A stretch of 64,000 bases of DNA, from contig OX463815.1 of the NCBI GenBank assembly GCA_949825045.1, positions 20,019,231-20,083,230 on the forward strand. Reading direction: 5' to 3'. Source of the stretch: Argyresthia goedartella (lineage: Eukaryota; Arthropoda; Insecta; Lepidoptera; Argyresthiidae). Both the position numbers and the translations under genes were made by a program. This document shows positions 20,481-31,811 of the stretch, piece by piece. The number at the start of each line of letters is the position of its first letter. Positions within the stretch are counted from its first letter, which is position 1. The notes under the pieces were generated by a model. It saw nothing but the letters and a program-made list of their open reading frames with translations, did no database searches and was not told the origin of the DNA.

Positions 20481-21225
20481 TCTAATAACGTCTTTATTAA
20501 ATTGTCATGACATAACTTAAAAACTTTCCTGTAATTTAATGTCATGTTGATATTGTATTATCTTATTGTAGGTTCATATGTATACTCGTAAGTGAGATTC
20601 CTAATGTGTGTTGCGAATACCGTTGTGGCGTCACGTATCAGGTGAGCCACATACTAACATACAAAGCAGTTAACAGAAGTTGTCAACAGATGTCACCACC
20701 ATGTTGTAAGGTATTTATAGATATGGGTTTTTGCAAATCAGAAATAAGGACTATTAGTATTATAATAATTATTAATTTGCTAATCCTGCCAATAAATCCT
20801 ATATCCAATATTGGGTTCCCTGGCAGGCTGATGATCAATATACATACAATCTACGTGCCAATTTTCGTTCAAATCTGCACGGCATACATTAATGTTTACT
20901 GGAAAAATGGTTTCAGAGATTATTTGTCATATTTGTCATTTCATTCCATGTCATTTTATATGTTCGAATGGGGATTGGTGAAGCCCCTGAAAAGGAAAAT
21001 AGTTTCAATTCCAATCAATGACTCTTTGAAACTGTAGATTCAGCATACTACGGATTTATGAATATCAATATTCCTTCATCTGAATCTGGAACAAATGAGA
21101 AAATCGTGACCAGTGAACGTTTCTCAAGGTTATAGGAGTAAATTATGTTACGGTTATCTATCGTACGTGCCGAGTATTTCTGATTTTGAATGAAATACTT
21201 GAGAAAATGCTGAGCTCTACACTAC
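20481..21225. other. Unassigned, one 143-residue frame
   Basis: An open frame of 143 codons runs 20606-21037 on the plus strand. It is rich in Ile, Cys and Tyr with no motif or family resemblance, as expected of chance reading in AT-rich DNA. Nothing else is seen. Confidence 0.4.
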
Positions 21226-21734
21226 ATAGGCTGGTGGGAAGGACTTTAGAAAGACCGCGGTTTCAGATGCTTATGCTGATTTTTTCTATGCATAATTAGT
21301 GTATTCTAAGACGATTGCAAAATACGCGAACCGTCGAAAATAATTAGTTTTCTAGTTATATATTTTTTTAATCGCCTTTTCAAGCATTCCGGACTCGTGT
21401 GGATGTAGGAGTATTAGAGTGGGGAAACGACAGATTTGTCCGAATGTTTGACGTCAGATGTAGTGCAAAGTTTATTGACCTCGAGGTCATCGACGTTGAC
21501 CTTGAACTTGAATTTTCGCTCGTTTTCCCCAGAAAAATCAAGTGACATCGGTCAACTTTCATTCACCTCGAGGTCACCGAACGTGAAACATAAGGTCATT
21601 GAGTTTGATCTTGAACTTTGTAGATTTATTTGCAGAAAATTGACAATTTTGCAGTTTACATAATGTTCATTGACCTTCAAATTTACCTAGTGCAATTTTT
21701 GCAGAAAATTCTCAGTTTTCCGTTAGAAAGGTAC
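21226..21734 (+). repeat. Left segment of an array-bearing repeat family, copy 1
   Basis: The sequence from GCGGTTTCAGATGC (21249) through TCTATGCAT, AATACGCGAA and AGTGGGGAAACGACAGAT (21418) is related, in the same order and spacing, to 29676-29860. In both places a tandem array of about 120-130 bp units follows. No coding is seen. Confidence 0.6.
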
Positions 21735-22305
21735 CTACAGCATCCAATTTGGTTATGTGAAACTACATGGGATCGCCTCACTCCGCTCTGCTTCGCTCGG
21801 CTCCCGCTTGTTCTCAACGTTGTGACCTAACAAACCTATCTTTAGTATTCAAACAGAAAGTGATCCTTAGCTACCAATTCGGTTCTGTGAAGCTACATGG
21901 GGTCGCCTCACTCCGCTCCACTTCGCTCGGCTCCCGGTTGTTCTCAAAGTTGTGATCTAACAAACCAATCTTTAGTATTTAAACAGAAAGTGATCTATAG
22001 CCACCAATTCGGTTCTGTGAAACTACATGGGGTCATCTCACTCCGATCCTCTTCGCTCGGCTCCCGGTGGTTTTCAACGTTGTGACCTAACAAACTTATG
22101 TTAAGTATTCAAACAGAAAGTGATCTATAGCGACCAATTCGGTTCTGTGAAACTACATGGAGTCGCCTCGCTCCGCTCCGCTTCGTTCGGCTCCCGGTAG
22201 TTCTCAACATAATGAACTACCAAAACTACCTTAAGTATTCAAACAGGAGTGACCTATAGCAACCTTGGTTCTGTGAAACTACATGGGGTAGCCTAGCTCG
22301 CTTCA
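21735..22305 (+). repeat. Tandem array, about 130-bp unit, four to five copies
   Basis: Each unit holds GTGAAACTACATGGGGTCGC (near 21757, 21887, 22017, 22147 and 22275). Next come CTCCGCTC, CTTCGCTCGGCTCCCGG and AACAGAAAGTGATC. Spacing is 128-131 bases. The units differ at several positions, so the array is not newly expanded. Confidence 0.9.
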
Positions 22306-22354
22306 CACGCTAAGAATTAGATTTTTTTTTATTAATTTACATATTTTTTATTCA

Positions 22355-23208
22355 TTAAATAATACAATAAACTATTGTCTTTTTATTATAAACTTGTTTT
22401 ATAGCCCTAATGAAGTTTATAAAAGCATCAATGTTATTTTTTCTGCTATGGTGCCGCCATTGGTGGTCTATTAGCCAATCCTCAAAGTTTCCTTTGTAGT
22501 TAACATTATTGAACCGCTTCTTTAAATGGCACCATTGGCTTTCCATGCGCTGGGTGTGTGTCCCATCTTCTGCCATAAATTCTTCAGAATGGTTTAATTT
22601 CCTGTGTATGTAGCCAAAGGCCGGCAGGGCATCAAAGGCGCTCCAGTAATCTGTATAGATTGTTGTGCCTGGTTTCACATGTTTTTTAATAATATGTTTA
22701 AATATCTCTGTGAATCTCACAATATCGGGACACACTTTTAATCTGAGTTTATTTGTTGTTTCATCGATCATTACCAGCACCCAATTGCCTTCCACTTGTC
22801 TGCTACGGTTATATTTACTCCTTCCAAACTTGCTTTTATCTATCTCGACAACTCTGCCGGGACCACCAATGTGTTCGTGGTTTTCTGGGTTGTCTATTTC
22901 ATTCGTCACTATTGTTTCCCGGCAGTAGTTGACTTTTTGTACCAGTCGCGAATTGTGGCCTCGGATAGGATCATTTCATCTTTGTATGAGCTACATTCAA
23001 CTCTTGCACAATAGTATTCTATATCCTCGGCGTAACGTAGCATTATCCGAAACATTGTAGGGAGGGAAATCTGGACATTTTCAAACCTTGTGTTTGAGAA
23101 TCTGACTATTCTTCCGTATCTGCACCTGGCTTTCATAATGCCACGATGTTGTGGACTTGTTGTGGACATTTCTTCAGCCTTGGAATTAATCCATGTACAG
23201 ATTGACAA
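22355..23208 (-). pseudogene. Merlin-type (IS1016-like) transposase, one frameshift
   Basis: The enzyme would cut and reinsert its own DNA using a DDE triad. The N-terminal part (23208-22909) ends at TIRDWYKK. A frameshift in the A-run near 22945 moves the reading to a second frame (22909-22355), which begins at TNEIDNPENHEHIGGPGRVV. The catalytic core shows VEIDKSKFGRSKYNR, TTIYTDYWSAFD and THTQRMESQWCHLKKRF, which are the three Merlin signature blocks, and the end at DWLIDHQWRHH is also typical. About 285 residues in total fits the family. I could not identify its TIRs; the tandem array ends only about 50 bases from its stop. Confidence 0.85.
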
Positions 23209-23489
23209 ACTTATCTGTAGAATGAAGGGATGACGCCACCATCAAAAAGGGTTGCCACATATTACATAAATTGCTGCAATCGATGCAATAGTGGATGTAA
23301 CACACGATTATTTTTAGCGATTTATTAATTTAGGATTGATACATAAATATAGCCGTTTCGTTAGCCAAATAAAAATATACATAAGTACAGTCGCCTGCTT
23401 CTTAAAGTATACAGGCAGATAGAAATAATTAGAATTGTTACGAGATGTCATGTTACCTTCAGTGCCCAAATGTATCCTGAACCACATCA

Positions 23490-23804
23490 TATTTTTTCGT
23501 GCATGATATTTGGGCAGTTCATCGTGCACAAGTTGTTAGTGATTGGATAAGGACACAATCGAATATAAATATTATTGACTGGCCCTCTAAAAGCCCTGAT
23601 CCCAACCCAATAGAAATTTTGTGGGGCCAAATGGTGCTTAATTGGGACCCATTCGAAGTAAGAAATAAGAAAAACTTGGACAATCTAGTCACGTCAACAT
23701 AGGAGTCGTATCGCGGCTGTGAAATGTGCTGGAATATGGTGACCGGCATGTCGAGACGGCTGCAAGAAATCATCAACCAGGAGGGTGCAGCGACTCGCTA
23801 TTAA
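23490..23804 (+). pseudogene. Tc1-like transposase, C-terminal fragment
   Basis: The plus strand reads IHRAQVVSDWI, then IIDWPSKSPDPNPIEILWGQMV (about 23565-23634). It is followed, after one in-frame stop at 23700, by the family's C-terminus (MSRRLQEIINQEGAATRY). The catalytic Glu in PNPIE is present, with Leu of the usual DLNPIE changed to Pro. It is a different Tc1 family from the one at 18.5 kb. The first two catalytic residues and the TIRs are absent. Confidence 0.8.
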
Positions 23805-24430
23805 GTATTTTAATATTCCTATTTAGGAATATTAATCTCCCTTGGTTAGCGTTTTTTACCTTATAAATTTACTACCCCATGTTGGCGTGTCAGGTCAGGA
23901 AAGTTATAGAAAGTGAGTAATGTTATTGTTGCAATATGTAACATGTTGATTCACTTCACTGGACTATAGTTAATATTTATGTTGTAGCTATTCTGCGATA
24001 CACTATATGATAGATATATCTGAGATAAATATATCTGCGAATTGTTTTCTTAAACAGCTGATAACTACACCGATTCTAGACAAGTTACAAATAAATTACT
24101 TTGTAACCATTAAGATAAGGAAGATGCATTTATAATATATATAGATCTAAGTTGTAATAATAAATCACTTCATCACTTACGGTCTTCACCTGGTTTGATG
24201 ACTATCCTATAAACCTATAGTTAGGTTCAGGTAGCAATCCAACCAGATAATGTGTTAATATTACTCGTCTACTGTTTGTGTTTTGCTATTTTATTAATAA
24301 ACTTTTTATTTAAAATTCCAGATATTTTATTTACAAACCCTCAGTAATTAAATATAACAATAAAAAGAAAGAAAAGAAAACTTGTATCATATTTTATTTA
24401 AATTCACAAAAAGTGCAATAATAGATTCAA
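23805..24430. other. Non-coding stretch
   Basis: AT-rich sequence. No reading frame, repeat or RNA gene that I can support. Confidence 0.5.
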
Positions 24431-24436
24431 AGTAGT

Positions 24437-24506
24437 CCAATACATTCGTGGTAGTTCCAGCGTCTCGCCGTTGCCTTTAACCACTACGCCACGGTCAATA
24501 TGTCAG
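24437..24506 (-). mobile_element. SINE head (tRNA-like) fragment
   Basis: On the minus strand GACCGTGGCGTAGTGG contains an A box (TGGCGTAGTGG) followed by TTAAAGGCAACGGCGAG. The B box and body are missing, so it is not a working tRNA gene. Confidence 0.45.
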
Positions 24507-24900
24507 AGATATGTGAAATTAACTACCTATTCTACACAGAAGTTGAAATAGCGGACACAAGCTGGCGTGCTGCTCAAACACACCCACATAAACAACACTG
24601 CCACACGCACACCACAACACGTCCACGCAACTATTACCCAGGACGTTGTAGTTATAAGCTGGTTACTAGATGGCATCACCTGCCTGTATACTTTTAGCCG
24701 CAAGCGACCGTACATAACATTTATTAATAACCAAAATCCACAGTATAAAGCAATTGGCACTTATCACAACTTTTAACATCTAAATACGTATTTTACAAGA
24801 GGTCTACTCGACCAGACCATACGATCGACAAATGATTAAGTATAAATATTGCTTATAAAAATATAATTGCTGACACATTGCATTTAAAATTTTCGTTTTA
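24507..24900. other. Non-coding stretch
   Basis: Nothing recognised; the open frames here are short and overlapping on both strands. Confidence 0.45.
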
Positions 24901-24911
24901 TTGAAAACTTT

Positions 24912-26532
24912 TCACACAGTAATTATGATCTGATGAAGCCGAATATGTACACTAATGCCATATGTATGGTCGAGTGGATAAATTCCACTAATTTCCTCGA
25001 AATCTGAGTCACTGTCACTATCGGTATCAGAGCCACTGTCTAAATTGATTATACAGGGCTTATCTAAATATTCGTCGTTTTGTCGATAATCCTCTTCGAT
25101 TGTATGCACGTGTGCACAATATTTTTGCCATTCTAAGGCATCAATAGAACTGAACGCTTCGGTTACTAGTTTCGGCATATTTTCATTTTTGTGCTCTATA
25201 TTTACTTCTGCTAATCTCCTTTTCATTGAACTCCATACCATCTCAATAGGATTTAGGTCACAGTGAAAGGGTGGCAGCCGTAAACATTTGTGACCATGTT
25301 GCGCTAGTAAATTATCAACTTCATATACAGGGTCAGGTTTGTATCGTTTGACAATCTCCAGAAACTGTGGTTTAGTAATTTCTGATGAGAATTCGAAACG
25401 ATTCTCATTTAACCACTTTTGAATTTTGGGTTTGTTTGCGTTTGTACTTAGAGCCTAATTAACCCGAATGCTATGGTATGGAGCGTTGTCCATTACTATC
25501 AAAGATGGTTCTTCAAGATAGGGTAGTAATTTTTCGGTTAACCACTTTTTAAAGTTTGTGTAATTCATTTCGTCGTGGTAGTCCCCACTTTTGGTATCTG
25601 ATTTAAATACAAGGTCTGCGTTTTGGACAAATCCCGGCATGAATAATAATAAAACGTTGCCCTTTAGATACAGGTTCTAGAACTTCATCTGTTTCTTGAC
25701 TTTGCCAGCATTTTTTTTGTGGTATATGAGGAATGTTTATAAGTCTCGTCTAAGTATACAACTGGTCGACAATTAGCTGATAAAGCGTTTATATTAAATT
25801 CTTGCAAATATTTAGCTCTCCACGCAGAAATATCATTGCGCTCGGTAAAAACCTTGCGATTGCTTTGTGTTTTTTGGAAACGAAAGCCAATTGTTCGTAA
25901 CAATTTACGAAGTGTTTCTCTGCTACCTTGGAAATTTATGTCGTCTTTTAGAACAGTAAGTAGTTTATTAATTGTTTGTAATTCCGTTTTAATCGCATAA
26001 AATTCATGCACTTTTCGCTTGATCAAACCTAGATCGAAACTTTCAACTTCTATTTTGCCACGTGTCCTTTTTCTCGATTTTCCTGCTGTGGTTATTTTCG
26101 TACCCATTTCTGCAGCGGTTTTACCTTCTGAAACAACTTTATAAATTGTTGATATACCAAATACCTAAAAGAAAAATAAACTCATCATGAGAGTAATAAA
26201 ATTTGAGAAAATGTAACCGAATTCTAGGCGGCCGAAGTCGCGGGCACCAGGTTATATATAATCTAAATTAAATTGGAACTAATAAATACCGCTGTTTAAC
26301 GTATTATCAAACGATGTCGAGAAATTATTTAATAATAATCTGGTAACACTAGCCTGAAGCGGCTGCAATGCGTTACAAACGCATTGCAGCCGCTTCCAAT
26401 AATACAATTTGAAAAAGAATACAATTCTTTTTCAAATTGTATTATTGGAGCTTTTTGCAGCTTTTCTACATCAAGGAATAATTTCATTTTGAGAATAATT
26501 TCTCGTACACCACCTTTGATTGCTTTCGGCAT
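24912..26532 (-). pseudogene. IS630/Tc1-like DDE transposase with long D-E spacer and acidic tail
   Basis: Exon 1 starts at Met 26532 (MPKAIKGGVREIILKMK), is interrupted by twin palindromes, and ends at RIAAASG near 26350. An acceptor TTTTCTTTTAG precedes VFGISTIYKVV (about 26166), which completes an HTH. The basic stretch KSRKRTRGKIEVES follows. Catalytic blocks are VVYLDETYK, IVMDNAPYHS and CDLNPIEMVWSS. About 81 residues separate the second Asp from the Glu, far more than the 34-41 of Tc1/mariner families. The tail is Asp/Ser-rich (DSGSDTDSDSDSDFEE), ending near 24912. Defects are a stop after NAPYHSIRVN (25455) and two frameshifts near 25645-25690. The related remnant at 5640-6400 shares the spacer and tail, so these are family traits. 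I do not know a name for this group. Confidence 0.75.
26356..26447. repeat. Twin back-to-back palindromes with identical ACA loops
   Basis: Bases 26356-26374 pair perfectly with 26378-26396 around ACA; 26397-26420 pair perfectly with 26424-26447, again around ACA. The two touch. They lie in exon 1 of the transposase, whose reading resumes if the inner halves are ignored. Confidence 0.95.
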
Positions 26533-26894
26533 GATTATCAAACAAAATACTTATAATATTGGAAAAACTAATGGACTCTCAACTGAACAACACAACATAA
26601 CAACAACTGACAGCGAAGTGACATTTTCAAAATAGCGTTCGTAGTTTCCTCTTTCGCCGTTCTACAGATAAGTTTGTGGCTCTGTAACTCTGCAAATGTT
26701 GTCAATGTCAAATATTCAAAATGGCGACGACAGCATTTGTGAAAAAAGTTTCGTTATTGCATACGATTTACAAAATAAAAACAAAAAACTGTCAATCCAA
26801 GTATTGACACACGCTTTTAGCATAGCAAGAACCAAATGCAATATAAAATAAGATGCGTTCATACCGCGTTCATAAAAAATTTTGAAGCAAGACG

Positions 26895-27048
26895 GTAAAC
26901 ATTACATTATATGGTATCCCTAAAGATGTACCTGTCATAGCGGCAACTCTCTTGCGAACATTGTTTATCGTACTGTTCTGCTTCAGAATACTCCTTCACC
27001 TTGAGTTTAATTTCTCGGCCAGCACTTTTTACAACTTTTTTTGGGCAT
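26895..27048 (-). pseudogene. Exon 1 of a second copy of the IS630-like transposase
   Basis: From Met 27048 the minus strand reads MPKKVVKSAGREIKLKVKEY, parallel to MPKAIKGGVREIILKMKLFL in the neighbouring copy. After a frameshift it gives NVRKRVAAMTGTSLG, equivalent to the HTH segment RIAAASG. No catalytic exon follows on the minus strand before the twin palindromes of the other copy. Confidence 0.6.
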
Positions 27049-27636
27049 AAACATCGCTTAAATGACGAAAAAATTATAAAAATCTCACGAACGTCCGAAG
27101 ACAGTGACAGCACACCAACAACGACAACATCGCCGGCTGTCAAATTTAGTTCCACTAATTACCGTGGGTTCTTTGGTGAAAAGCACTTTACTAAATTGGT
27201 GAACATTTAGATGTTTGGCTTGCGTTGACAATTTAAAGTTGCGATGCGGGTTTACTATTTTAGACATTCGCTTTTTGGTACACGTTTTTTTTTTTGGTGT
27301 TTCTTGTCGTTTTTAGGGTAAGTGTTAGGTATTCACAAAACCAAAATTGGTAAGAAATATATTTCTTGCCTTTTAATTAATATACAACAAACGTAGTTTA
27401 TTGGTAACTTATTAATTGAAACTGGTTTGGTTTTCGTAAGAGCTAAAAAAATGCTAAGACCAACCTTTTTCTTTTTATATTACACACTTGCACACACGTA
27501 ACCGAAGGTTTGTTTTGATAAAGTTTAAATGAATAAGAAAGTTCGGTAGTGTAAATTTTTAAATAGGTTTCCACGAAACATTTGTTTGTTAATGATAAAA
27601 TGAATATTTTGTCGAAATGGGTAGAGTACTAAAGTA
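27049..27636. other. Non-coding flank
   Basis: AT-rich sequence upstream of the exon-1 copy. No motif is recognised beyond a CAACAACGACAAC stretch. Confidence 0.45.
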
Positions 27637-27867
27637 CATTGACGAGCAATGAAAAAGTTCCAGTGACATAGCACCAAATTACTCCTAAACGGGAAAGGCT
27701 ATCTTAATGACGCCGTCTGCAATATTGAAGTACATTTAACAGCGCATCAGAATATTGGCAATGAAAAAAAAATCTTTTTAATTTATGAAGCTAGGTGCTA
27801 TGTCTTAGGAGATAATAAGGTGTTTGTCGGCATTTTGTGGGTGGAACTTTTTCATTGCTCGTCAGTG
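27637..27867. mobile_element. 231-bp MITE with mariner-like TIRs
   Basis: The ends CATTGACGAGCAATGAAAAA and its inverted partner (ending GTCAGTG) form TIRs of about 26 bp with one mismatch, and both are flanked by TA (27635-27636 and 27868-27869). The interior has no coding. It would depend on a Tc1/mariner transposase from elsewhere; the TIRs do not match the maT copy at 3348. Confidence 0.9.
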
Positions 27868-28560
27868 TATATCTCTAACTAAAAAAAGTGCGAAATACCA
27901 TTTATGGTACGTACCGATTGAAAATGATTTATTTTGTTCATGAAGGAAATGTCCCATTTGATTTAGTTTCTCAAATGCGGAATGCCAATAACGGCATTAT
28001 ACCTAAAACGTTGGTGTGACTTGCAATTTATATGGCATAACGGAGAGAGAGTGCCAATGAAGAAGGATCAGCAGCCTTATGGCGTAAGTCGTCTGAGCTA
28101 TGAACTTCATATAGACTTTTACATTTGACACCTTGCACCAGCTTCATCTGTCAAATTGGTATCACGCAAGTAGCATCATAATGGAGGCCAAACCCAGGCT
28201 CATTGAATGACGCCTAGAAGCCTTTGGTGATACCCCACAATGGATGAAATTGTATGAGCATGAGATGAACCATAGACACACGCTATGAACTTCAGAGAGT
28301 TATGCCATAAGGCTGCAGGTTTTCAATATTCGACAACAATAAATACGTGCTTAGGCAACTCAGTAGGAATTTGGTAAGAAAATCAAAGTTCCGGGCATTA
28401 AATCAATATTATTTATTATAGAACTTTAAGAAATTAATTATTTAACACACAAAAATGCATCCACACAAGTTTCGTCAATTTAAATGTAAATACAATAAAA
28501 TTAAAAATTTATCAATAAAAATAAAATAAAAGACAAAAATAAACAATTACCCTAATAAAC
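27868..28560. other. Non-coding stretch
   Basis: Some words recur in inverted or direct form (TATGGCATAAC near 28032, TATGAACTTCA near 28099 and 28285), hinting at an older repeat. No coding is recognised. Confidence 0.4.
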
Positions 28561-28689
28561 CATCCCGGGACATTGCCGACGCAATGGTCCCCAAGCCACT
28601 GGCAGCATTTAACCGCTGCACAGACAGGGAGATACTTTGCATCAGAAATGCCCCAGAGCGCTAGTCGAAACGTCTATTCCTCAGACGGC

Positions 28690-29260
28690 GCCCCCCAAAT
28701 CCTTAACAAAGATGTTCCCTTGTTCCCCCATACCCAGTCGTCTCCAACGCAAGCGGCACAAAAAAGTAGTTGCCCTTGAGTGCGGCATTTACTGCCTGTC
28801 TGTCTTGCAGTAGAGTCGGCAGACCCAACATGGGAGGCTGCAATGGTGCAGACGGTGGTAGCATCCCAAAGCAGGGAACGCCCTCTATCCCAAGGTACCA
28901 TGTTCAGGCCTTCCGGGCATTTCCCATCCGATCGGCACAAACCTGGCGGCTCCAACATACTAGGAATGTTGGCCGATAGCAACGCCTTACGACGATGTTG
29001 TTTATTGCGTGGTGCCGCGAAAACCTGCCAGTTTTCCTGATATAATGTATTCCATGGCAACCCAAACGCAAAGCAAATGCCACGCGAAAGTCATCGTCCA
29101 AGAAAGTTCCCAGTTGGGGCTAAGGCATACAATGCAGCCACAACCCCAAATCCGACTCACCGGCCCCAGACTCTGAGCGAGGAGCTTATCAAGAGTGACT
29201 TCGCACATGACCTCATCCCAGGAGCGCTGACTATAGAGGCTTTCCAGCAGATAACTCCCA
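28690..29260 (-). pseudogene. RT-associated C-terminal domain, possible PD-(D/E)XK-like fold
   Basis: In shifting minus-strand frames: a helical segment (RSWDEVMCEVTLDKLLAQS) near 29230-29170, [19 protein letters not shown] near 29115-29070, [11 protein letters not shown] near 29010, and [21 protein letters not shown] with [14 protein letters not shown] near 28960-28860. From memory this block order is the C-terminus of large uncharacterised metazoan proteins with an upstream reverse transcriptase. The GKxPxG...WD pattern resembles a restriction-like nuclease core, which is inference only. The zinc-binding insert between LRLG and GRFSRH is deleted. No RT is seen here. Confidence 0.5.
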
Positions 29261-29455
29261 GGACACCAGGTACGACATGAGCCCTCCGCCTACCCGCAAA
29301 AGGAATGCAGAACCCATCACCATGCATATCCAAGATATGAGTAACGAGGTCCACAACACCATGCAAAGAAGCCAGAAAGCCAGGAAGCCATGTGTCCTGC
29401 AAGCGTCGAACACCTAAACCCCCATACCTGACGGGCAGCGCAGCCTACACCCACT

Positions 29456-29485
29456 CAACGTAGAGACGAGGACATCTCTACGTTG
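29456..29485. repeat. Hairpin, 11-bp arms
   Basis: CAACGTAGAGA (29456-29466) pairs with TCTCTACGTTG (29475-29485). It is a single palindrome with no touching partner. Confidence 0.85.
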
Positions 29486-29675
29486 ATTTTGCACTCCAGC
29501 AAATGTTTTAAGAGCGCATCGTATCTCGAAGTTACCTCCCTGTACGACCCAATCGGGGCAGTTTTTTTGGAATAAGTTAGTCTGGGTAAAGACAGACAAC
29601 TTTAACAACAAACGAAGTCCTAATTTGCCGAACCCCAATATCACTTCAGCAATAAGCAAGCAGCAAGCCAGCGGG

Positions 29676-29864
29676 CGGTTTCAGATGCCTTTGCCGATTA
29701 TTCCTATGCATTATAGGTGCATTTAAAGACGATATCAAAAAACGCGAAGTGTCGGATATCATTATTTTTCGAGTTTTTTTTCTTTTCAACGCCAATTGCT
29801 AACATTTGGTATGATGGGGATGAGGGTGTATTAGGGTGGGGAACGACGGATTTTGTTTATTTTT
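29676..29864 (+). repeat. Left segment of the array-bearing repeat family, copy 2
   Basis: GCGGTTTCAGATGC, CCTATGCAT, CGCGAAGTGTCG and GGTGGGGAACGACGGAT occur in the same order as at 21249-21440, at clearly diverged identity. Confidence 0.6.
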
Positions 29865-30115
29865 AGCCAAAATAACCTACTCCGACCAAATTTGGCTTTG
29901 CTTTGCATGCACTCCAGGGTTGCTTCTTCTAAGTTACAACCTAACCTAAAACCCAATTGAAATTGAGCCACAATAACCTACTCTAGCAAAATTTGGATTT
30001 TCTTTGCATACGCTCCGCTCCACTATGCTCCGGGGTTGCTTCTACTCAGTTCCAACCTAACCTATAACCCAATTGAAATTTAGCCACAATAACCTACTCT
30101 TGTAAAAGTATTAAA
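29865..30115 (+). repeat. Tandem array, about 118-bp unit, two copies plus part
   Basis: The units are marked by AATAACCTACTC (29870, 29979 and 30089), TTTGCAT, CACTCCAGGGTTGCTTCT or CTCCGGGGTTGCTTCT, and CAACCTAACC. The units are unrelated to those at 21735 except for a shared CGCTCCGCTCCACT-like word. Confidence 0.8.
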
Positions 30116-31571
30116 AGCGACTCAAACGAAAATAAACTATGTTCACTGAGGCGAATGCAAGCAATGGATGCCTAAAAGCACCGGATAGATACCAGGCCGT
30201 AAAACATAATTAGAAAAGAAAAAAGCGAGCAATTATTGATGAATTTGGCTTTCTGCGCTCCGTTACTAAAAACTGAATCTCAGTAAATCTAAAATAACAC
30301 ATTGACATAAGCACAAGTCGAAAAACGCAAAGAAACAAGCTTGTGACGCAAAAATATAATCAAAAATAGCTTTATTACAATATAATTCAGTTTAATGCAT
30401 CCTTTCATCTATCTCATCTCACATTAAGCGTACAACGAAACGTTTGAGGTTATTATTGCATGTTGTATTATTGTGTGTGTCGTACAAAAAGCAAAATTTT
30501 ATAGATTTTCAAAAAATCATATCTGAAAAACTGCTGAGTTCCGATACCTGAAACTTTGAGACCAAGTTTAAAATGACCCAAACTATTTACCAAAAAATTA
30601 TGAAAGCCATAGCAAACCGCCCTTTTTCTAAAGTTTAGCCAAAATATATTATAGTAAATTAGTAAAAAAACCAATAACAATGCAAAACAAGTAAGCTATG
30701 TCAAGCAAGGGTCACAAGCAAAGAGTAAAAGTCTCAATTTTGCACAAGAAAAACATCATGTTCATTCAATCTGTTTAGGTACTGAGGCACTCTCAAACAT
30801 AGAACCGTTCACACTAAGCGTCAGAGAACGACCAACTGTTCAAAGCCAAGCAAACTGCGTAACTTGGAACGTCGATAAGCGAGACATCGTCAACTTGAAC
30901 CCGCTTTGATTTCATGATGTTGGCACTGCCGCAACATGACATAACACGTTGTAAAACGTCCACCGAACAGCTGATTGAGAACGAGCATCTAAGTGAATTC
31001 TTGGAAAAAATATCTGTTGATTTGGACATTTAGAAGTCTATAACTGATATGTGTCCATAAGCAGGTGCAAAATAATTTCCTTGATTTTGGACCCGTCAGA
31101 TATGGGTGACCGCCCTCACTGCATGACTGCATGACTGCATTCGTGATATGCACTTCGTGATAATGTGTGGCGTTTCTTCGTTTCGACCTTCTGGACTTGT
31201 AACTCACTTATTAACACAATTTCTATAAAAACAACGTAAGTTCACTTGTATACATGTATTAGCGGCTAGGGTTGCCAACCTCTCTCAAATCAATTATGTT
31301 ACCTTCTGTTGGAATTTGCACTTTATTGATGAAAGTGGAGTATGCACTTTATTTATGAAAGTTTACATGAATGATATTGTTCTAAAGTTATACTTACCCA
31401 AGGGAGGTTAGGCAACCTTTATTTTTCTGATTCATTAGGACATAATTTATATATTTATTAATTATTGTTAATGCTCAGTTTTTACAGATAGCAAACTTGG
31501 ATTATTTAACAACAACGGTAGCAGATTTGGAGCCTATCCAAATCTGCTATCCAGGTTAAATATACATAATA
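30116..31571. other. Non-coding stretch with one hairpin
   Basis: A short GACTGCAT triplication lies at about 31122-31141. A hairpin at 31519-31549 (TAGCAGATTTGGA with its complement) sits beside a third, direct copy of nearly the same word (TAGCAAACTTGGA at about 31483). No gene is recognised. Confidence 0.45.
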
Positions 31572-31714
31572 TTAGGTCCTTACATATGAAATTGGCATTT
31601 CGCCGTACTGGCCACTTTGATCTCAAATATCTTCTCTATGGTTAGGAATTCCAAATTCAAATTTATACAGCTATTTACTCATGTATTTGTGTTTCTAATT
31701 ATAATTAATTTGCA

Positions 31715-31811
31715 CCAGTGCTGCAGAAACAGCTCGAAGGATTAATGATGTGTAAGGCGAGGGTGCCGCAATAGAAAACACAGTGCGTTTTTGGTTCCAA
31801 CGTTTTCGTTC
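31715..31811 (+). pseudogene. mariner transposase, N-terminal HTH fragment
   Basis: The plus strand reads SAAETARRINDV, a stop, then IENTVRFWFQRFRSGNLD, which is the second half of the mariner N-terminal HTH. It stops at the LINE junction and its continuation (LQSKPRGRPETKVDNEELKAL) starts at 36226. Confidence 0.8.

Noticed and set aside
20606..21037. 143-codon open frame as a host gene
   Set aside because: AT-driven composition, no motif, no splice structure or homologous copy; likely a chance frame.
21735..22305. CRISPR array or coding repeat protein
   Set aside because: The 130-bp units have no spacers and no frame stays open through the array.
26654..26671. 18-base word shared in inverse with 23205-23222 as a Merlin end
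   Set aside because: Match stops at both ends and no TIR partner is found; may be chance or an old fragment.
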